Positions 31,766 to 40,056 of a stretch of DNA of 41,128 nt are shown here, piece by piece. How positions within the stretch are numbered: position 1 is the first letter of the stretch; the number at the start of each line of letters is the position of its first letter. The notes beneath the pieces are model-generated. The model did not search any database, had not been told where the DNA came from, and saw nothing but the letters and a program-made list of their open reading frames with translations. Source of the DNA: Syntrophus sp. (in: bacteria) (GTDB taxonomy: Bacteria; Desulfobacterota; Syntrophorhabdia; Syntrophorhabdales; Syntrophorhabdaceae); NCBI GenBank assembly GCA_013824645.1, contig PNOF01000019.1:1-41128 (forward strand). The letters are read 5' to 3'. The position numbers and the translations under genes are program-made.

Positions 31766-33042
31766 CTGGCCTGTATCCTCTCGCGGAATGCCTCGATGCG
31801 GGTTTTGAGTTGCCCGGCATCTTCCTGGCTGTAATCCGTTTCGAGCCGCAGGGTAGGAATACTCGCTGTTTCCAGCGCCACCTCCACAGGGCCGCTCTCG
31901 ACGACGTAAGGATGGCAGGACTGGAGACTGTAATGGATGACCCCCTGAGCATTATATTTATTGTACATCTCCTTTACATGATCGACACGGGACGGATTCG
32001 GTGTAAAGACAGCACAGTCGATTTTAAAATAACGGTCGGTTATATTATTGATCAACTCGTCTACCGTATTCCCCTTGTCTTCAGTCAGCCATTGTGTGCC
32101 GCGCTCGCCGACGCAGGACTCTTCGCCCACTATAACAGCTCCGCTCGTTTCAATGACGAAAGGGACCTTCCAGTTCGGAACAGCCATGGGACATCCTGAT
32201 ATGAGCATGCGGGTAGTGCCTTTCGGGAACACACCTTCGCCCTTTTTTACGCGCTCCTCAAGCTCATCACAGAGGGCATTCACGGAACCGGTAAAGCGTA
32301 GCGGGTCATCATAGAAGAAGACCTGATTGACGAGAAGCGCATCAATGCCGGAAATGGGTGCAGGATCAGCCTTTCTCAAGTCAGCGAGACGTTTTACGGC
32401 CCTTCGCTTCGCGTTGGTGATCTCAATCCCTTTCTTGAGTGTTTCCACGGTGATCTTCTTTCCGCTTGAGTCTTCAAGCTTTGTCATGAACTTCCGGTAT
32501 TCCTCTCTGAGAAGAATTCTGCCGGTGTCGCTTTTCATTTGGGGGAGGTCGATGATGTAAAGGTCCTTGACCATGGGTGAGAGCACTTCGTAGGCCTTTT
32601 TCTTTCCGTCGCAGGTATTTTCCCCAACGATGATATCGCTTGCCTCCACATAGGGACAGACAAGGCCCCGTTTAAAGCCGAAAGCGGATTTAATGAGCGG
32701 ACAGAGGTTTCTCGGAAGCACTTCTTCAGCTCCATCAAAATTAAATTCCGCACCGGCGCAGAGACCGACAGATACACCGTTGACAGCAAGGATAAGCTCC
32801 TCAGGCACGAAGACACAGTAGGAACCGACGACTTTGCGGCCCTCAGCCTTTGCGTCCATGAGTTCTTTGACCCTCAGGCCGTGCACTTCGCTCATAACAA
32901 AATCAAAATACTTCATTCCTTCAGGACGATTCTTCTGAGACAAAAAGATGTCCTGATAGGCTTGACCAAGGAGAGAAAGAAGCCCGTCGTGGGCCGTAAG
33001 ATCAAGGCCTAAATCCAACCACATTTGTTTGTAATCTGACAT
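31762..33042 (-). CDS. Double-cubane-cluster-type reductase (2-hydroxyacyl-CoA dehydratase superfamily)
   Basis: A 426-residue protein. Conserved cysteines: C76 (GSYCVFVPEELILAVNG), C114 (LPRNLCPLIKSAFGF), C129 (LVCPYVE), C144 (GENTCDGKKK), C284 (ISGCPMA), C310 (GEESCVGERG), C343 and C376 (SLQSCHPY). Known relatives hold a [4Fe-4S] or, in double-cubane proteins, an [8Fe-9S] cluster, and reduce small molecules such as acetylene or dehydrate hydroxyacyl-CoAs. The single-polypeptide form with its own activator fits the double-cubane type best. ATG 33042 follows AGGAGGT; a longer frame to 33156 has no binding site. First gene of the seven-gene operon. Confidence 0.88.
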   Translation of the reverse strand: MSDYKQMWLDLGLDLTAHDGLLSLLGQAYQDIFLSQKNRPEGMKYFDFVMSEVHGLRVKELMDAKAEGRKVVGSYCVFVPEELILAVNGVSVGLCAGAEFNFDGAEEVLPRNLCPLIKSAFGFKRGLVCPYVEASDIIVGENTCDGKKKAYEVLSPMVKDLYIIDLPQMKSDTGRILLREEYRKFMTKLEDSSGKKITVETLKKGIEITNAKRRAVKRLADLRKADPAPISGIDALLVNQVFFYDDPLRFTGSVNALCDELEERVKKGEGVFPKGTTRMLISGCPMAVPNWKVPFVIETSGAVIVGEESCVGERGTQWLTEDKGNTVDELINNITDRYFKIDCAVFTPNPSRVDHVKEMYNKYNAQGVIHYSLQSCHPYVVESGPVEVALETASIPTLRLETDYSQEDAGQLKTRIEAFRERIQAR

Positions 33043-33480
33043 GGAAACCTCCTGTGTAATGAAAAATCCGGCCGCAACTTTCTGCGCCGGATTCCATAGG
33101 AGGCTACGGGTAGCTACGGCGGGGACATTGCGGACACGGTCGTAAAGGGAGGCCACACTGGCTCCCGGTACGCTTCTCAGCCCAATGGAACGAATATCAA
33201 TGCTTTCTGCAACATGCTTTCCTATCCTTGTTTTGGTTTGTGTCTACTACCTAATAAATATTTTTACATTCATTGTAGTAATTAGTCAAATATAAATTAT
33301 GAATTAATGATACTTACATTATTGTTTTTTTCTATAGATATGAGGGTCCACTGCCATCTGAAATCCTCTCCGGATCGAAAAGAGACGGAAGTTTTAATTT
33401 GTACATGCAATATACCGCTTAATACCAAACTGTATTCAAAGTAACGCGAACCGGCCCGGTCCGCTTTATTTTTTATTCGG
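33043..33480 (-). promoter_or_regulatory. Upstream region of the reductase operon with candidate promoter
   Basis: A gene-free 438 bases. On the minus strand TTGACT (33284-33289) and TAAAAA (33261-33266) are separated by 17 bases and form a plausible sigma-70 promoter about 220 bases before the first gene. The leader contains an inverted repeat AATCCGGC/GCCGGATT (33065-33072 and 33086-33093) close to the Shine-Dalgarno, a possible regulatory hairpin. I see no match to a known riboswitch and no sigma-54 site. Confidence 0.4.
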
Positions 33481-33891
33481 TCATGTCCGCTTGAAGGAAA
33501 GGAACTTTGAGTTACTTGTTTTCGTTACGCTTTTCCGTTTTGTAATAACCTTCGCGTAAGCCTTACCCTCTTTTATTTCATAGGTCACCATAACCTTGTC
33601 TCCAACCTTTATACCCCGTATCGTCTGATATCCCTTAAATTTTGCCGAAGTGGTCTCAAGGGTTACTCCTGCGTTTTTCGACATGACCACAATCGTTTGA
33701 GCATCGATATTCGCCTCCGACACTTTGCCGGTAAGGGTTTCTGTTTTTCCGGGCTTCTTTGACACGGGAGGCGTCAGGGCAAACACGGAAGAAGCAATGG
33801 CAAAACTTGCACAGAAAAGAAGGGCCGCAATGAGCACCCCCGTTATCTTCTGGCTTTTCATTTCTCTGTGGAGTTCGGTCTTCATATTCAT
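33481..33891 (-). CDS. Small exported protein with OB-like domain
   Basis: A 136-residue protein with a signal peptide (about 14-39, ITGVLIAALLFCASFAIASSVFA). The mature part has a beta-strand pattern (TETLTGKVSEANIDAQTIVVM, IKVGDKVMVTYEIKEGKAYAKVI), as in small secreted OB-fold or DUF5666-like proteins. The start ATG 33891 follows AAAGGAG. Function unknown. It is the last of four minus-strand genes that begin with nudC. Confidence 0.65.
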   Translation of the reverse strand: MNMKTELHREMKSQKITGVLIAALLFCASFAIASSVFALTPPVSKKPGKTETLTGKVSEANIDAQTIVVMSKNAGVTLETTSAKFKGYQTIRGIKVGDKVMVTYEIKEGKAYAKVITKRKSVTKTSNSKFLSFKRT

Positions 33892-33926
33892 TTAATGCTC
33901 CTTTAGCTATACATGGTTTCGCAGCA

Positions 33927-34487
33927 TCAGCTCCAGTGGATGTGGTCTTTCGGCTTGCCCCCTTTTTTGAGGAATTCAAGCCACCGGTAATAGACAAATA
34001 CCTTTTCGATGAAATTTTCCCGAAGTCCCGGATCATTGAGCCTCCCATCGTCAATCACGGGGATAAGAGGAAACCTCTTCAGAAAAGCATCGGCAAAAAT
34101 ACCGACACCGCTTTTTACGGGCACGCCTTTTTCATTGTACACTTTTACTCCCTGCATACCCGATGAAGGCGATCTGCTTTTAAAGATAAAACCGCAGAGT
34201 CCCTCTTTTGCAAGGTCGTCCAGTCTCCCCTGGGCCCATTTCTTCATGCCTTCCGTGTGGTCAATTCCGCTCTTGATGGTCACAAGGCGCGGATTTTCAG
34301 GGACTCCGGTGAGGCACATGGCTTCCCTGGGGACAGGAAGGCCATATTCTACTTCGGGACAAACCGAGATGAAATCAAAATATTGACCAAGGGTATCCGT
34401 AATATAACGATCATGTGCATGTCCTCCGTCGTAACGGACCTTTTCACCGAGCAAGCATTTGCTGATACCTATCTTTATCTTTTCCAT
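33927..34487 (-). CDS. DUF523 family protein
   Basis: A 186-residue protein matching DUF523: IGISKCLLGEKVRYDGGHAHD, VCPEVEYGLPVPREAMCLTG, GFIFKSRSPSSGM and GVGIFADAFLKRFP are all family hallmarks, with conserved cysteines near 10, 42 and 57. Many homologues carry an extra DUF1722 domain, which is absent here, so this is the short form. I recall links of DUF523 to desulfidase or thiouracil metabolism, but I would not assign a reaction. Confidence 0.85.
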   Translation of the reverse strand: MEKIKIGISKCLLGEKVRYDGGHAHDRYITDTLGQYFDFISVCPEVEYGLPVPREAMCLTGVPENPRLVTIKSGIDHTEGMKKWAQGRLDDLAKEGLCGFIFKSRSPSSGMQGVKVYNEKGVPVKSGVGIFADAFLKRFPLIPVIDDGRLNDPGLRENFIEKVFVYYRWLEFLKKGGKPKDHIHWS

Positions 34488-34511
34488 ATCATATCTCTTT
34501 CTGTAACATGG

Positions 34512-35480
34512 TCATCGAAAATCGATGATGATTTTAAGGCTTTCCTTTGCCTGTGCTCTATCAAAGGCCTCCCGGGCGTCTTTGAATTTGTAGATTCCTG
34601 AAATGATGGGGCGTACGTCAATACGTCTCTTTTCGAGAGCACGAATGGCCGCGTCAAAGGGTCCGCAACGGGAACCGACAAGGGTAATCTCATGAATAAC
34701 GAGGGGCGCCAGGTTCATTTCTGATGAAGATGCTACAGTGCTTTTCAGAACAATCGTTCCCCCAGGTTTCGTGAGCTTCATGGCTTTTTCAAAGCCATCA
34801 GCCCTGCCGGTTGCTTCCACAACAATGTCATATGCCTTTTCTTCATTCTGTTTTCCAGTGCTTACATCAAGTGTGTCAATATGCTGGTTTCTTGCAATCT
34901 TCAATTTCGTTTCGTGTTTCCCTGCCAGGGTGACACGGGCCCCCGTGAGACCAAGCGCCAACGAGCAAAGAAGACCGAGTTTACCGTCGCCCAGCACAAG
35001 AATACTGTCTGTCGGTTTAATATGTATCTGCTCGCTTATCTCAAGAGCGGCGGCAAGGGGTTCCGTAAAAACAGCTTCCTCGTCTGAGATGTTATCCGGC
35101 ACCAGGTGGAGATTGGATACCGGAAGGGTGAGAAACTCGGCAAAGGCGCCGTCTCTTCCCTGGATACCGAGTGTCGTCCGGGAGGGGCAATGTTTCTCCA
35201 GACCTTTTCGGCAATATTCACAGGTGCCGCAGCCGCAATTGATTTCACCGACAACCCGTTTTCCTATAAGGTCCCTTCTCTCTTCGGGGGCGCCTTCCAC
35301 AATACCTACAAACTCATGGCCCATAACACCATGAAACCCGAGGTAACCATTCATTATTTCCCTGTCTGTATTGCAGATCCCTGCCATGGTTACCCTGATG
35401 AGGGCTTCCTTCTCTTTTGGTTCCGGGAGAGGATAATCTTCCCTGATTGTAAGAGCACCGTCAAAAATGATTGCTTTCAT
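34512..35480 (-). CDS. Zinc-dependent alcohol dehydrogenase (MDR family)
   Basis: A 322-residue medium-chain dehydrogenase. The catalytic-zinc region has GICNTDREI (Cys), GHEFVG (His-Glu), and the structural-zinc loop shows CGCGTCEYCRKGLEKHCPSR (four cysteines). The Rossmann domain follows (VLGDGKLGLLCSLAL). The usual last catalytic-zinc ligand region is EPLAAALE. Substrate unknown; sorbitol/threonine-dehydrogenase-like enzymes are nearest in look. The start overlaps the nudC stop (ATGA), so it is cotranscribed with an NAD(H) hydrolase, which may be chance. Confidence 0.9.
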   Translation of the reverse strand: MKAIIFDGALTIREDYPLPEPKEKEALIRVTMAGICNTDREIMNGYLGFHGVMGHEFVGIVEGAPEERRDLIGKRVVGEINCGCGTCEYCRKGLEKHCPSRTTLGIQGRDGAFAEFLTLPVSNLHLVPDNISDEEAVFTEPLAAALEISEQIHIKPTDSILVLGDGKLGLLCSLALGLTGARVTLAGKHETKLKIARNQHIDTLDVSTGKQNEEKAYDIVVEATGRADGFEKAMKLTKPGGTIVLKSTVASSSEMNLAPLVIHEITLVGSRCGPFDAAIRALEKRRIDVRPIISGIYKFKDAREAFDRAQAKESLKIIIDFR

Positions 35481-36361
35481 ACCTTCTTTCCACCCCTCAC
35501 TGTCTTTGCCTGCTTCAATACAAACCAGTCAATAAGTGCTCTGGCAATGCTTATCTTTCCCGGTATGTTGGGGAGTTGGTCTGCGCTAAACCATGCAGCA
35601 TTGAGAATCTCTTCACCGTCAACCTTGATTTCCCCTCCTGCGTATCGCGCGGTAAAAGCGATCATGAGAGAGTCCGGAAAGGGCCAGGGCTGGCTCCCGA
35701 AATAGCGAATATTTTTTGTATCAATCCCTGTTTCCTCTTTTACTTCCCGTCTTACGGTTTCTTCAAGAGTTTCCCCCGGTTCAACAAAACCGGCAATAAC
35801 ACTGTAGAGCTCTTCCTGAAACCTGCTTGAACGGGCAAGGAGCGCTTTTCCATTACGCTCCACGAGGACAATAACGGCAGGTGAAATGCGGGGAAAGAGG
35901 GTAAGACCACATGTGGGGCACTGCCGTGCGATCATGCTGCTATGTTTTTCCGCCAATGACCCGCACTGACCGCAAAACCGGTGCGTACGGTCCCAATTAA
36001 TGATACCGAGGGCCCTCACGGCAATATTATAGGAATCTTCGTTCAAGTGTCCAAAGAGACCTCTGAGTCCCAGGAAATTCATATTGACCGGTGGTTCTGT
36101 CTCTTTCGGAAGATGAACAGCATGACAATGCGTATTGCCTGACGTTCCGAGATAATACTCTGACAATGAAGAAACACCTAATTCCTCCAATGCCACAGAT
36201 GAGGGAATTTCGGGAATAGGTCTTTCCGTAGAGACGAGCAATTTCTGTCCCCGAAAAGCAAACCACAATACAGGTCCACCTTTTTGAGCAGGCGCCGCAA
36301 CGGATGGAATGAATACTTTGTTCACAGAGAAATCATTACCCGATGGGGACACGAAAGTCAA
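35477..36361 (-). CDS. nudC: NAD(H) pyrophosphatase NudC
   Basis: A 294-residue Nudix hydrolase. The zinc ribbon is complete (RFCGQCGS and RQCPTCGL). The Nudix box lies at about 197-219 (GFVEPGETLEE, REVKEETGI) and is followed by the NADH-specific SQPWPFPDSLM motif. NudC cleaves NADH to NMNH and AMP and removes NAD caps from RNA. The start is uncertain: TTG 36361 gives the full length, GTG 36352 is an alternative, and neither has a good binding site. Confidence 0.93.
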   Translation of the reverse strand: MTFVSPSGNDFSVNKVFIPSVAAPAQKGGPVLWFAFRGQKLLVSTERPIPEIPSSVALEELGVSSLSEYYLGTSGNTHCHAVHLPKETEPPVNMNFLGLRGLFGHLNEDSYNIAVRALGIINWDRTHRFCGQCGSLAEKHSSMIARQCPTCGLTLFPRISPAVIVLVERNGKALLARSSRFQEELYSVIAGFVEPGETLEETVRREVKEETGIDTKNIRYFGSQPWPFPDSLMIAFTARYAGGEIKVDGEEILNAAWFSADQLPNIPGKISIARALIDWFVLKQAKTVRGGKKV

Positions 36362-36670
36362 GAATGAAGAAGATCTACAACTTCCTCACTTCTCCAACCC
36401 CTATGGCTATTACTACAACTTATTTTGGTTGTATGAGTGTCCGGTTAAAACGGGGGCTACTCCATTCGTTTATGTTGAAGCTGCTCGTCTCGAGGTCAGG
36501 TCGTATAAATCAAAATTCTTTAGTGGGAAACTAATTTTAGAGGTGGTACAATATACGAGTGGCAGTGACCACTCTGTGTGGGAAGTAAAAGCATATGTAT
36601 GAATTGCTCATTATAAGACAAAATATCAAATACGTTTCCGGATGGAGACCGGCTATATCGAGAGATTAAC
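36362..36670. other. Stretch without a supported gene
   Basis: Composition drops toward AT-rich. An open frame from 36309 (97 codons) overlaps the nudC start, has no Shine-Dalgarno and resembles nothing I know. No hairpins of note. This begins the degraded segment that continues to about 37220. Confidence 0.4.
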
Positions 36671-36982
36671 ATGAATGAATTCGTTCAAGCTCAAGCATTG
36701 TTCAATAAATTTAAGAAGAATTGGAATTCATCTGATTTGGAAGAAGCACTTAAAATATTGGACGTTTTAATTAGTGAATCTGGAAAGGATTCTCAAAAAG
36801 CAATAAACTTGAAAAGGGCCATAAGTGCTTATATGTTTAGCCAGCTTAACTGAATAAAAGAAAAATATAATTTCAATGAATTTGATAAAGGCTTAATTAC
36901 ATTAATTAGCTCACTGAATGACAAAATAGAACGATTTTCACCGCAGATGCCATCCTCAAAAATAGAAGAAGGTACGGGATAA
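36671..36982 (+). pseudogene. Small unknown gene interrupted by an in-frame UGA
   Basis: The frame from ATG 36671 gives 60 residues of helical, charged protein (FVQAQALFNKFKKNWNSSDL...), then TGA at 36851-36853. It stays open for 42 more codons (IKEKYNFNEFDKGLITLISS...) to TAA at 36980. The two halves share composition and helical pattern, so this was probably one gene of 103 codons; TGG to TGA is the simplest cause. The bases after the UGA are AT-rich with no SECIS-like hairpin, so selenocysteine is unlikely. No family recognised. Confidence 0.5.
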
Positions 36983-36994
36983 GAAGTATCCATA

Positions 36995-37219
36995 GTGTCC
37001 CCTGTGTTCTCACGGGAGGAAACGAAGATCAGAGGCTTTAGAAAATCTTGGAACGCAGCGCGTGAAGAGGCAGGGGCAAAAAAACTCTTTCATGGCCTTA
37101 GGCTAACAGCTATCAGGAATACGGTCAGAGCTGGTGTTCCAGAGGTTGTGGTTATGAACGTTTCTGGTCATAAGACAAGAAATGTTTTTGATAAGTACAA
37201 CATCGTCAAAAACTACTGA
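36995..37219 (+). pseudogene. C-terminal fragment of a tyrosine recombinase/phage-type integrase
   Basis: About 74 residues containing the second catalytic box, [11 protein letters not shown] (His-x-x-Arg), the GHKT histidine, and the nucleophile tyrosine in FDKYNIV, in correct order and spacing. The first catalytic arginine, the core-binding domain and all the N-terminal part are missing upstream, where unrelated sequence lies. It is a remnant of an integrated element and is most likely inactive. It need not relate to the attC sites 12 kb away. Confidence 0.8.
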
Positions 37220-37295
37220 CCTTAAGAACACCTGTAAACGAGCTACATCAAGAGAACATGGAGTTCTTGCCACAATCTGAAATGGGGCATGTCAT

Positions 37296-37658
37296 TTATT
37301 TATCTACTCGTTGAAGACTCCATCCGCTCGCATGCATGCATGCATTAAATGCGTTTTGTCGGTTAGTTTGATTAGCATCTTCAATCGTGGTTACGGGGGG
37401 ACTGTGATAACCCGGAGTTGTCTGGCATTGGATGTGGCCACCATAGTCATAGCAATTTGTTGTAGAAGGAGCTTGATAACCGCTTGTAAGCTGCCTCGTA
37501 GCAAATTGTGGTGGATATAATTTGCTGGTTTCTTGCAGACACCGATAGTTGTCCTGATCGAACCCTGCCTGCCCTTTGTTGGGATTGTACCAGGCATATT
37601 CTGCACAACCGGGTATTAGAAGAAATAAAAGCAAAATTCCTATGCTAATTCGATACAT
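37296..37658 (-). CDS. Small lipoprotein
   Basis: A 120-residue protein with signal ISIGILLLFLLIPGC, a good lipobox with Cys18. The mature region is rich in Tyr, Asn, Gln and Pro, with cysteines in RCLQE, TNCYDYGGHIQC and FNACM; the pattern W-x-x-P-N-K-x-x-x-x-F-x-x-D-x-Y-x-C is seen in many small envelope lipoproteins. Start chosen at ATG 37658 (GGTGAAG before it); the frame extends further upstream without signal-like sequence. Function unknown. Confidence 0.72.
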   Translation of the reverse strand: MYRISIGILLLFLLIPGCAEYAWYNPNKGQAGFDQDNYRCLQETSKLYPPQFATRQLTSGYQAPSTTNCYDYGGHIQCQTTPGYHSPPVTTIEDANQTNRQNAFNACMHASGWSLQRVDK

Positions 37659-37766
37659 TATCTTCACCCCCATTGATGATATTAGATTGTAACTACGATA
37701 CATAAATATATCAAGCATTCGTCTACTGATTTTTTTAACCCGCAGCAGGGTCACCTATATATATCC

Positions 37767-37795
37767 TTGACAATCAACAGGGCAGGTGATAATAG
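37767..37795 (+). promoter_or_regulatory. Sigma-70 promoter
   Basis: TTGACA at 37767-37772, 17 bases, TAATAG at 37790-37795. A near-consensus promoter whose start would be close to 37802, ahead of the gene at 37850. Confidence 0.65.
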
Positions 37796-37849
37796 GTTTA
37801 AATGCGGAAGATGTTGATCAGGCAAACCATAAAGGAGGATATTCCCGTA

Positions 37850-38368
37850 ATGTTTGATAGACAGAGAATAACGCAAATGAGAACAATATTGCAGTGTGCC
37901 TTGGTTTTGGTAGCCCTTCTTCTCTTTTTTACAGCTCCTAGCCAGATCGCTGCCGCTGGCCCGGAACCTGACTTTATAGAAATATATAAAGATTATTTTA
38001 AAGACCTGAGTGCAAAGAAATACGAGAAAGTATGGGACGTAACGACTGTAACGAGTAAAAAATCAATTGCGAAGGCGATTACTGACGCAGCCCTTGCAAA
38101 GGGGAAAGCAACCACTGAGGCACAGGTCTATGACATGTTAGATAAAAACACATCAAATCTGAGAACCACTTATTTTGACAATTTCAACTCTATCTTGGGT
38201 GAAAATTCATATATATCAAAACTGCTCGCTGCACAATACTCGTTAAAATCATCAACAAAAGAACAGGTTATCCTGACGATTACACTCAACAATGAACCAA
38301 AGGATTTTCAAATAATAAGGGAAGGAGGTAAATGGAAAATAAATTTCTTCCTTGACTTAGAACGTTAA
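37850..38368 (+). CDS. Exported protein, NTF2-like candidate
   Basis: A 172-residue protein with a signal peptide (TILQCALVLVALLLFFTAPSQIAAAG in parts, about residues 10-36). The mature domain begins FIEIYKDYFKDLSAKKYEKVWDVTT and ends WKINFFLDLER, a shape common to DUF4878/NTF2-like lipid- or ligand-binding proteins, in which a first helix pair is followed by a curved sheet. This is a weak assignment. Start ATG 37850 follows GGAGGA; an in-frame ATG at 37802 coincides with the predicted transcription start and is less likely. Confidence 0.65.
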   Translation: MFDRQRITQMRTILQCALVLVALLLFFTAPSQIAAAGPEPDFIEIYKDYFKDLSAKKYEKVWDVTTVTSKKSIAKAITDAALAKGKATTEAQVYDMLDKNTSNLRTTYFDNFNSILGENSYISKLLAAQYSLKSSTKEQVILTITLNNEPKDFQIIREGGKWKINFFLDLER

Positions 38369-38663
38369 GGATATCTTCGGGACATTTTTTTCTAAGTTGT
38401 ATGCAGTCCCTCAACACGCTCAAGCACACCGGATGAGGTTTACTGGAGCACGTTGCCAAAAGCAAAAGAAGCAGTATGAACCGGAGTGGCGAACCATTTA
38501 AAACCTTCTCCATATTGTCTGGGAGATCCAGACCATATCTTTATTTGGCAATGGATGGGGCAATTTACCAACAAGAAGCAAATGTAGATTCAATGGCGGG
38601 TTAATCAATTGCAAGTAAAGAGTTAATGGTTTCTACGACAATCAATTATCAAAGGAGGTCCAA

Positions 38664-39242
38664 ATGAAAACAAAGTGTTTAATCGTATTGCTTGTTGCTT
38701 TTGTTGTAGGTTTCACAACATTTTCGTATGCCCAGGGAAGAGGTCAAGAAGGAGTACGAAATATAGATCAAAGAGTTAGAAATGCGCATGATGATATCGA
38801 AAGAGGTATTCAGTCTGGAGCCCTGACAAGAGAAGAAGCCAATAGGCTAAAGAATGAGCTGGATAGTGTGCGCCATGAGGAAGCACGGATGAAAGCAGAC
38901 GGAAAACTGACTCATCAAGAGAGGCAGCATCTTGATATGGAATTGGACCGATTAGAAAAACATATTTCTCATTTTAAGCATAACGCAGGCCGTGCAACTT
39001 TTTCGGGTAGTGGAAGAGCCGCTAATCCTTTTAAAGGAGCAACCTATATTCCTGCAGGACCTATCTTTAATGATGGCCAAGCTCGGACTAAATGTCCTGA
39101 AGTATGCAAAAATTTTGGTGGATGGTCTCAAAACCCTTGGGGATCATGGTTTACAACCATTCCCGGAAGGATGAGCGTATGCCGATGTAACATCGACAGC
39201 GGATTACAAACAATTATGGCTCCCGAAACCATTTGGGAATAA
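38664..39242 (+). CDS. Exported protein with coiled-coil region and MVL-type lectin-like domain
   Basis: A 192-residue protein with signal peptide 1-23 (VLLVAFVVGFTTFSYAQ) and a charged helical region (about 35-105) containing two EF-hand-like or helix-hairpin turns (SGALTREEANRLKNEL, DGKLTHQERQHLDMEL). The C-terminal domain (about 128-178) reads YIPAGPIFNDGQARTKCPEVC ... GSWFTTIPGRMSVCRC, which fits the MVL mannan-binding lectin fold with four conserved cysteines. Strong RBS AAAGGAGG. A surface or periplasmic glycan-binding role is possible (inference). Confidence 0.7.
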   Translation: MKTKCLIVLLVAFVVGFTTFSYAQGRGQEGVRNIDQRVRNAHDDIERGIQSGALTREEANRLKNELDSVRHEEARMKADGKLTHQERQHLDMELDRLEKHISHFKHNAGRATFSGSGRAANPFKGATYIPAGPIFNDGQARTKCPEVCKNFGGWSQNPWGSWFTTIPGRMSVCRCNIDSGLQTIMAPETIWE

Positions 39243-39389
39243 TAATCGTAAAGCAGACAAACCGAAAAAAACTGGGGTATGCACTTATTTTTTTACAGTT
39301 ATCCAAATAACACGGTTTATGAATTGTTGGGTGCGTTGCAAACGTAAAACCCATGCGTTCGCGCTATCCCAGGACCACCCATGGATGTA

Positions 39390-39452
39390 CTCTCCGAGCC
39401 GCTTCAACTTCCGTTGAAGCGGCCACTGCTCATAAAGCCGGAGAGCTTTTTT
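39390..39452 (+). terminator. Branched hairpin followed by a T-run
   Basis: CTCTCCG (39390-39396) pairs with CGGAGAG (39439-39445) and encloses a perfect 11-bp hairpin, GCCGCTTCAAC-TTCC-GTTGAAGCGGC (39398-39423). CTTTTTT follows, so it can act as a rho-independent terminator for the plus strand. It could also be the 3' end of a non-coding RNA. Confidence 0.5.
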
Positions 39453-39544
39453 AATGAATTTCCGTATGGTCTTTAAAGCGTTTGGGCGATCTTATGACAA
39501 GCGCAATTCAAGCACAATGTATAGCAACTAATTCTTTTCTAAGG

Positions 39545-39567
39545 ACCCGTCGCTTCAGTCGGGGGGT
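39545..39567. mobile_element. Possible IS200/IS605-type end remnant
   Basis: ACCCGTCGCTTCAGTCGGGGGGT followed by GGATGACC recalls the conserved short palindrome at the right ends of TnpB-carrying IS200/IS605 elements (general knowledge, not checked). No transposase or TnpB frame remains. Confidence 0.25.
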
Positions 39568-39720
39568 GGATGACCTTGACCAAAAACGGTCATGAAACGA
39601 CGTGTTTGATACGCTTTTTCAAGTATTTTCAAGTAGTAGAACATCAATAATAATATAATCACTATTTGATAAATAACAAGGGAGTGAATTACCGCTTACA
39701 GAGGCACCAGACAATTAGCT

Positions 39721-39743
39721 CTTACGAGGACTTCTCTCGTAAG
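39721..39743. repeat. Small perfect hairpin
   Basis: CTTACGAG-GACTTCT-CTCGTAAG, an 8-bp stem with a 7-base loop in the gene-free stretch. Role unknown. Confidence 0.4.
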
Positions 39744-40056
39744 TTGCTACTGAAATGAAAAGCAAAAAAGAAAAGTTGGGTTATCCCGTGAGGATGCCAC
39801 GAGAATGATCTTTCAAACGTAGTGACCAAAGATAATACCATCTACAAACATTAGACATTATCAATGTAAGGTTTTTAATGGTTCCACACAACTCGAGCAC
39901 AATCCGAGCACTTTTTTCTTTCTCATCGTTTGGAGAAACCCTTGGTGAATTTGTAGAGAATTCGGACTGCATGTCGACTAAAAGTCTTATACCGAGGCTC
40001 CACACAGGTCAAGAAAAGTTGATCGTGTCCCCTGACCTGTACCTTCCAGGCTTCTT

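Larger units (their letters stand above)
39243..40056. other. Gene-free stretch with several hairpins
   Basis: An 814-base region with no supported coding frame; the longest frames (for example near 39878-40153 and 39781-40005) oppose each other, lack binding sites and look random. It contains the hairpins listed separately at 39390, 39545 and 39721, and may hold decayed mobile DNA. Confidence 0.5.

Noticed and set aside
36309-36602. A 97-codon plus-strand gene.
   Set aside because: It overlaps the nudC start, has no binding site and no recognisable domain.
36851-36853. A second selenocysteine UGA.
   Set aside because: The following bases are AT-rich without a SECIS-like hairpin, and the residue context is not that of a known selenoprotein; a nonsense mutation is simpler.
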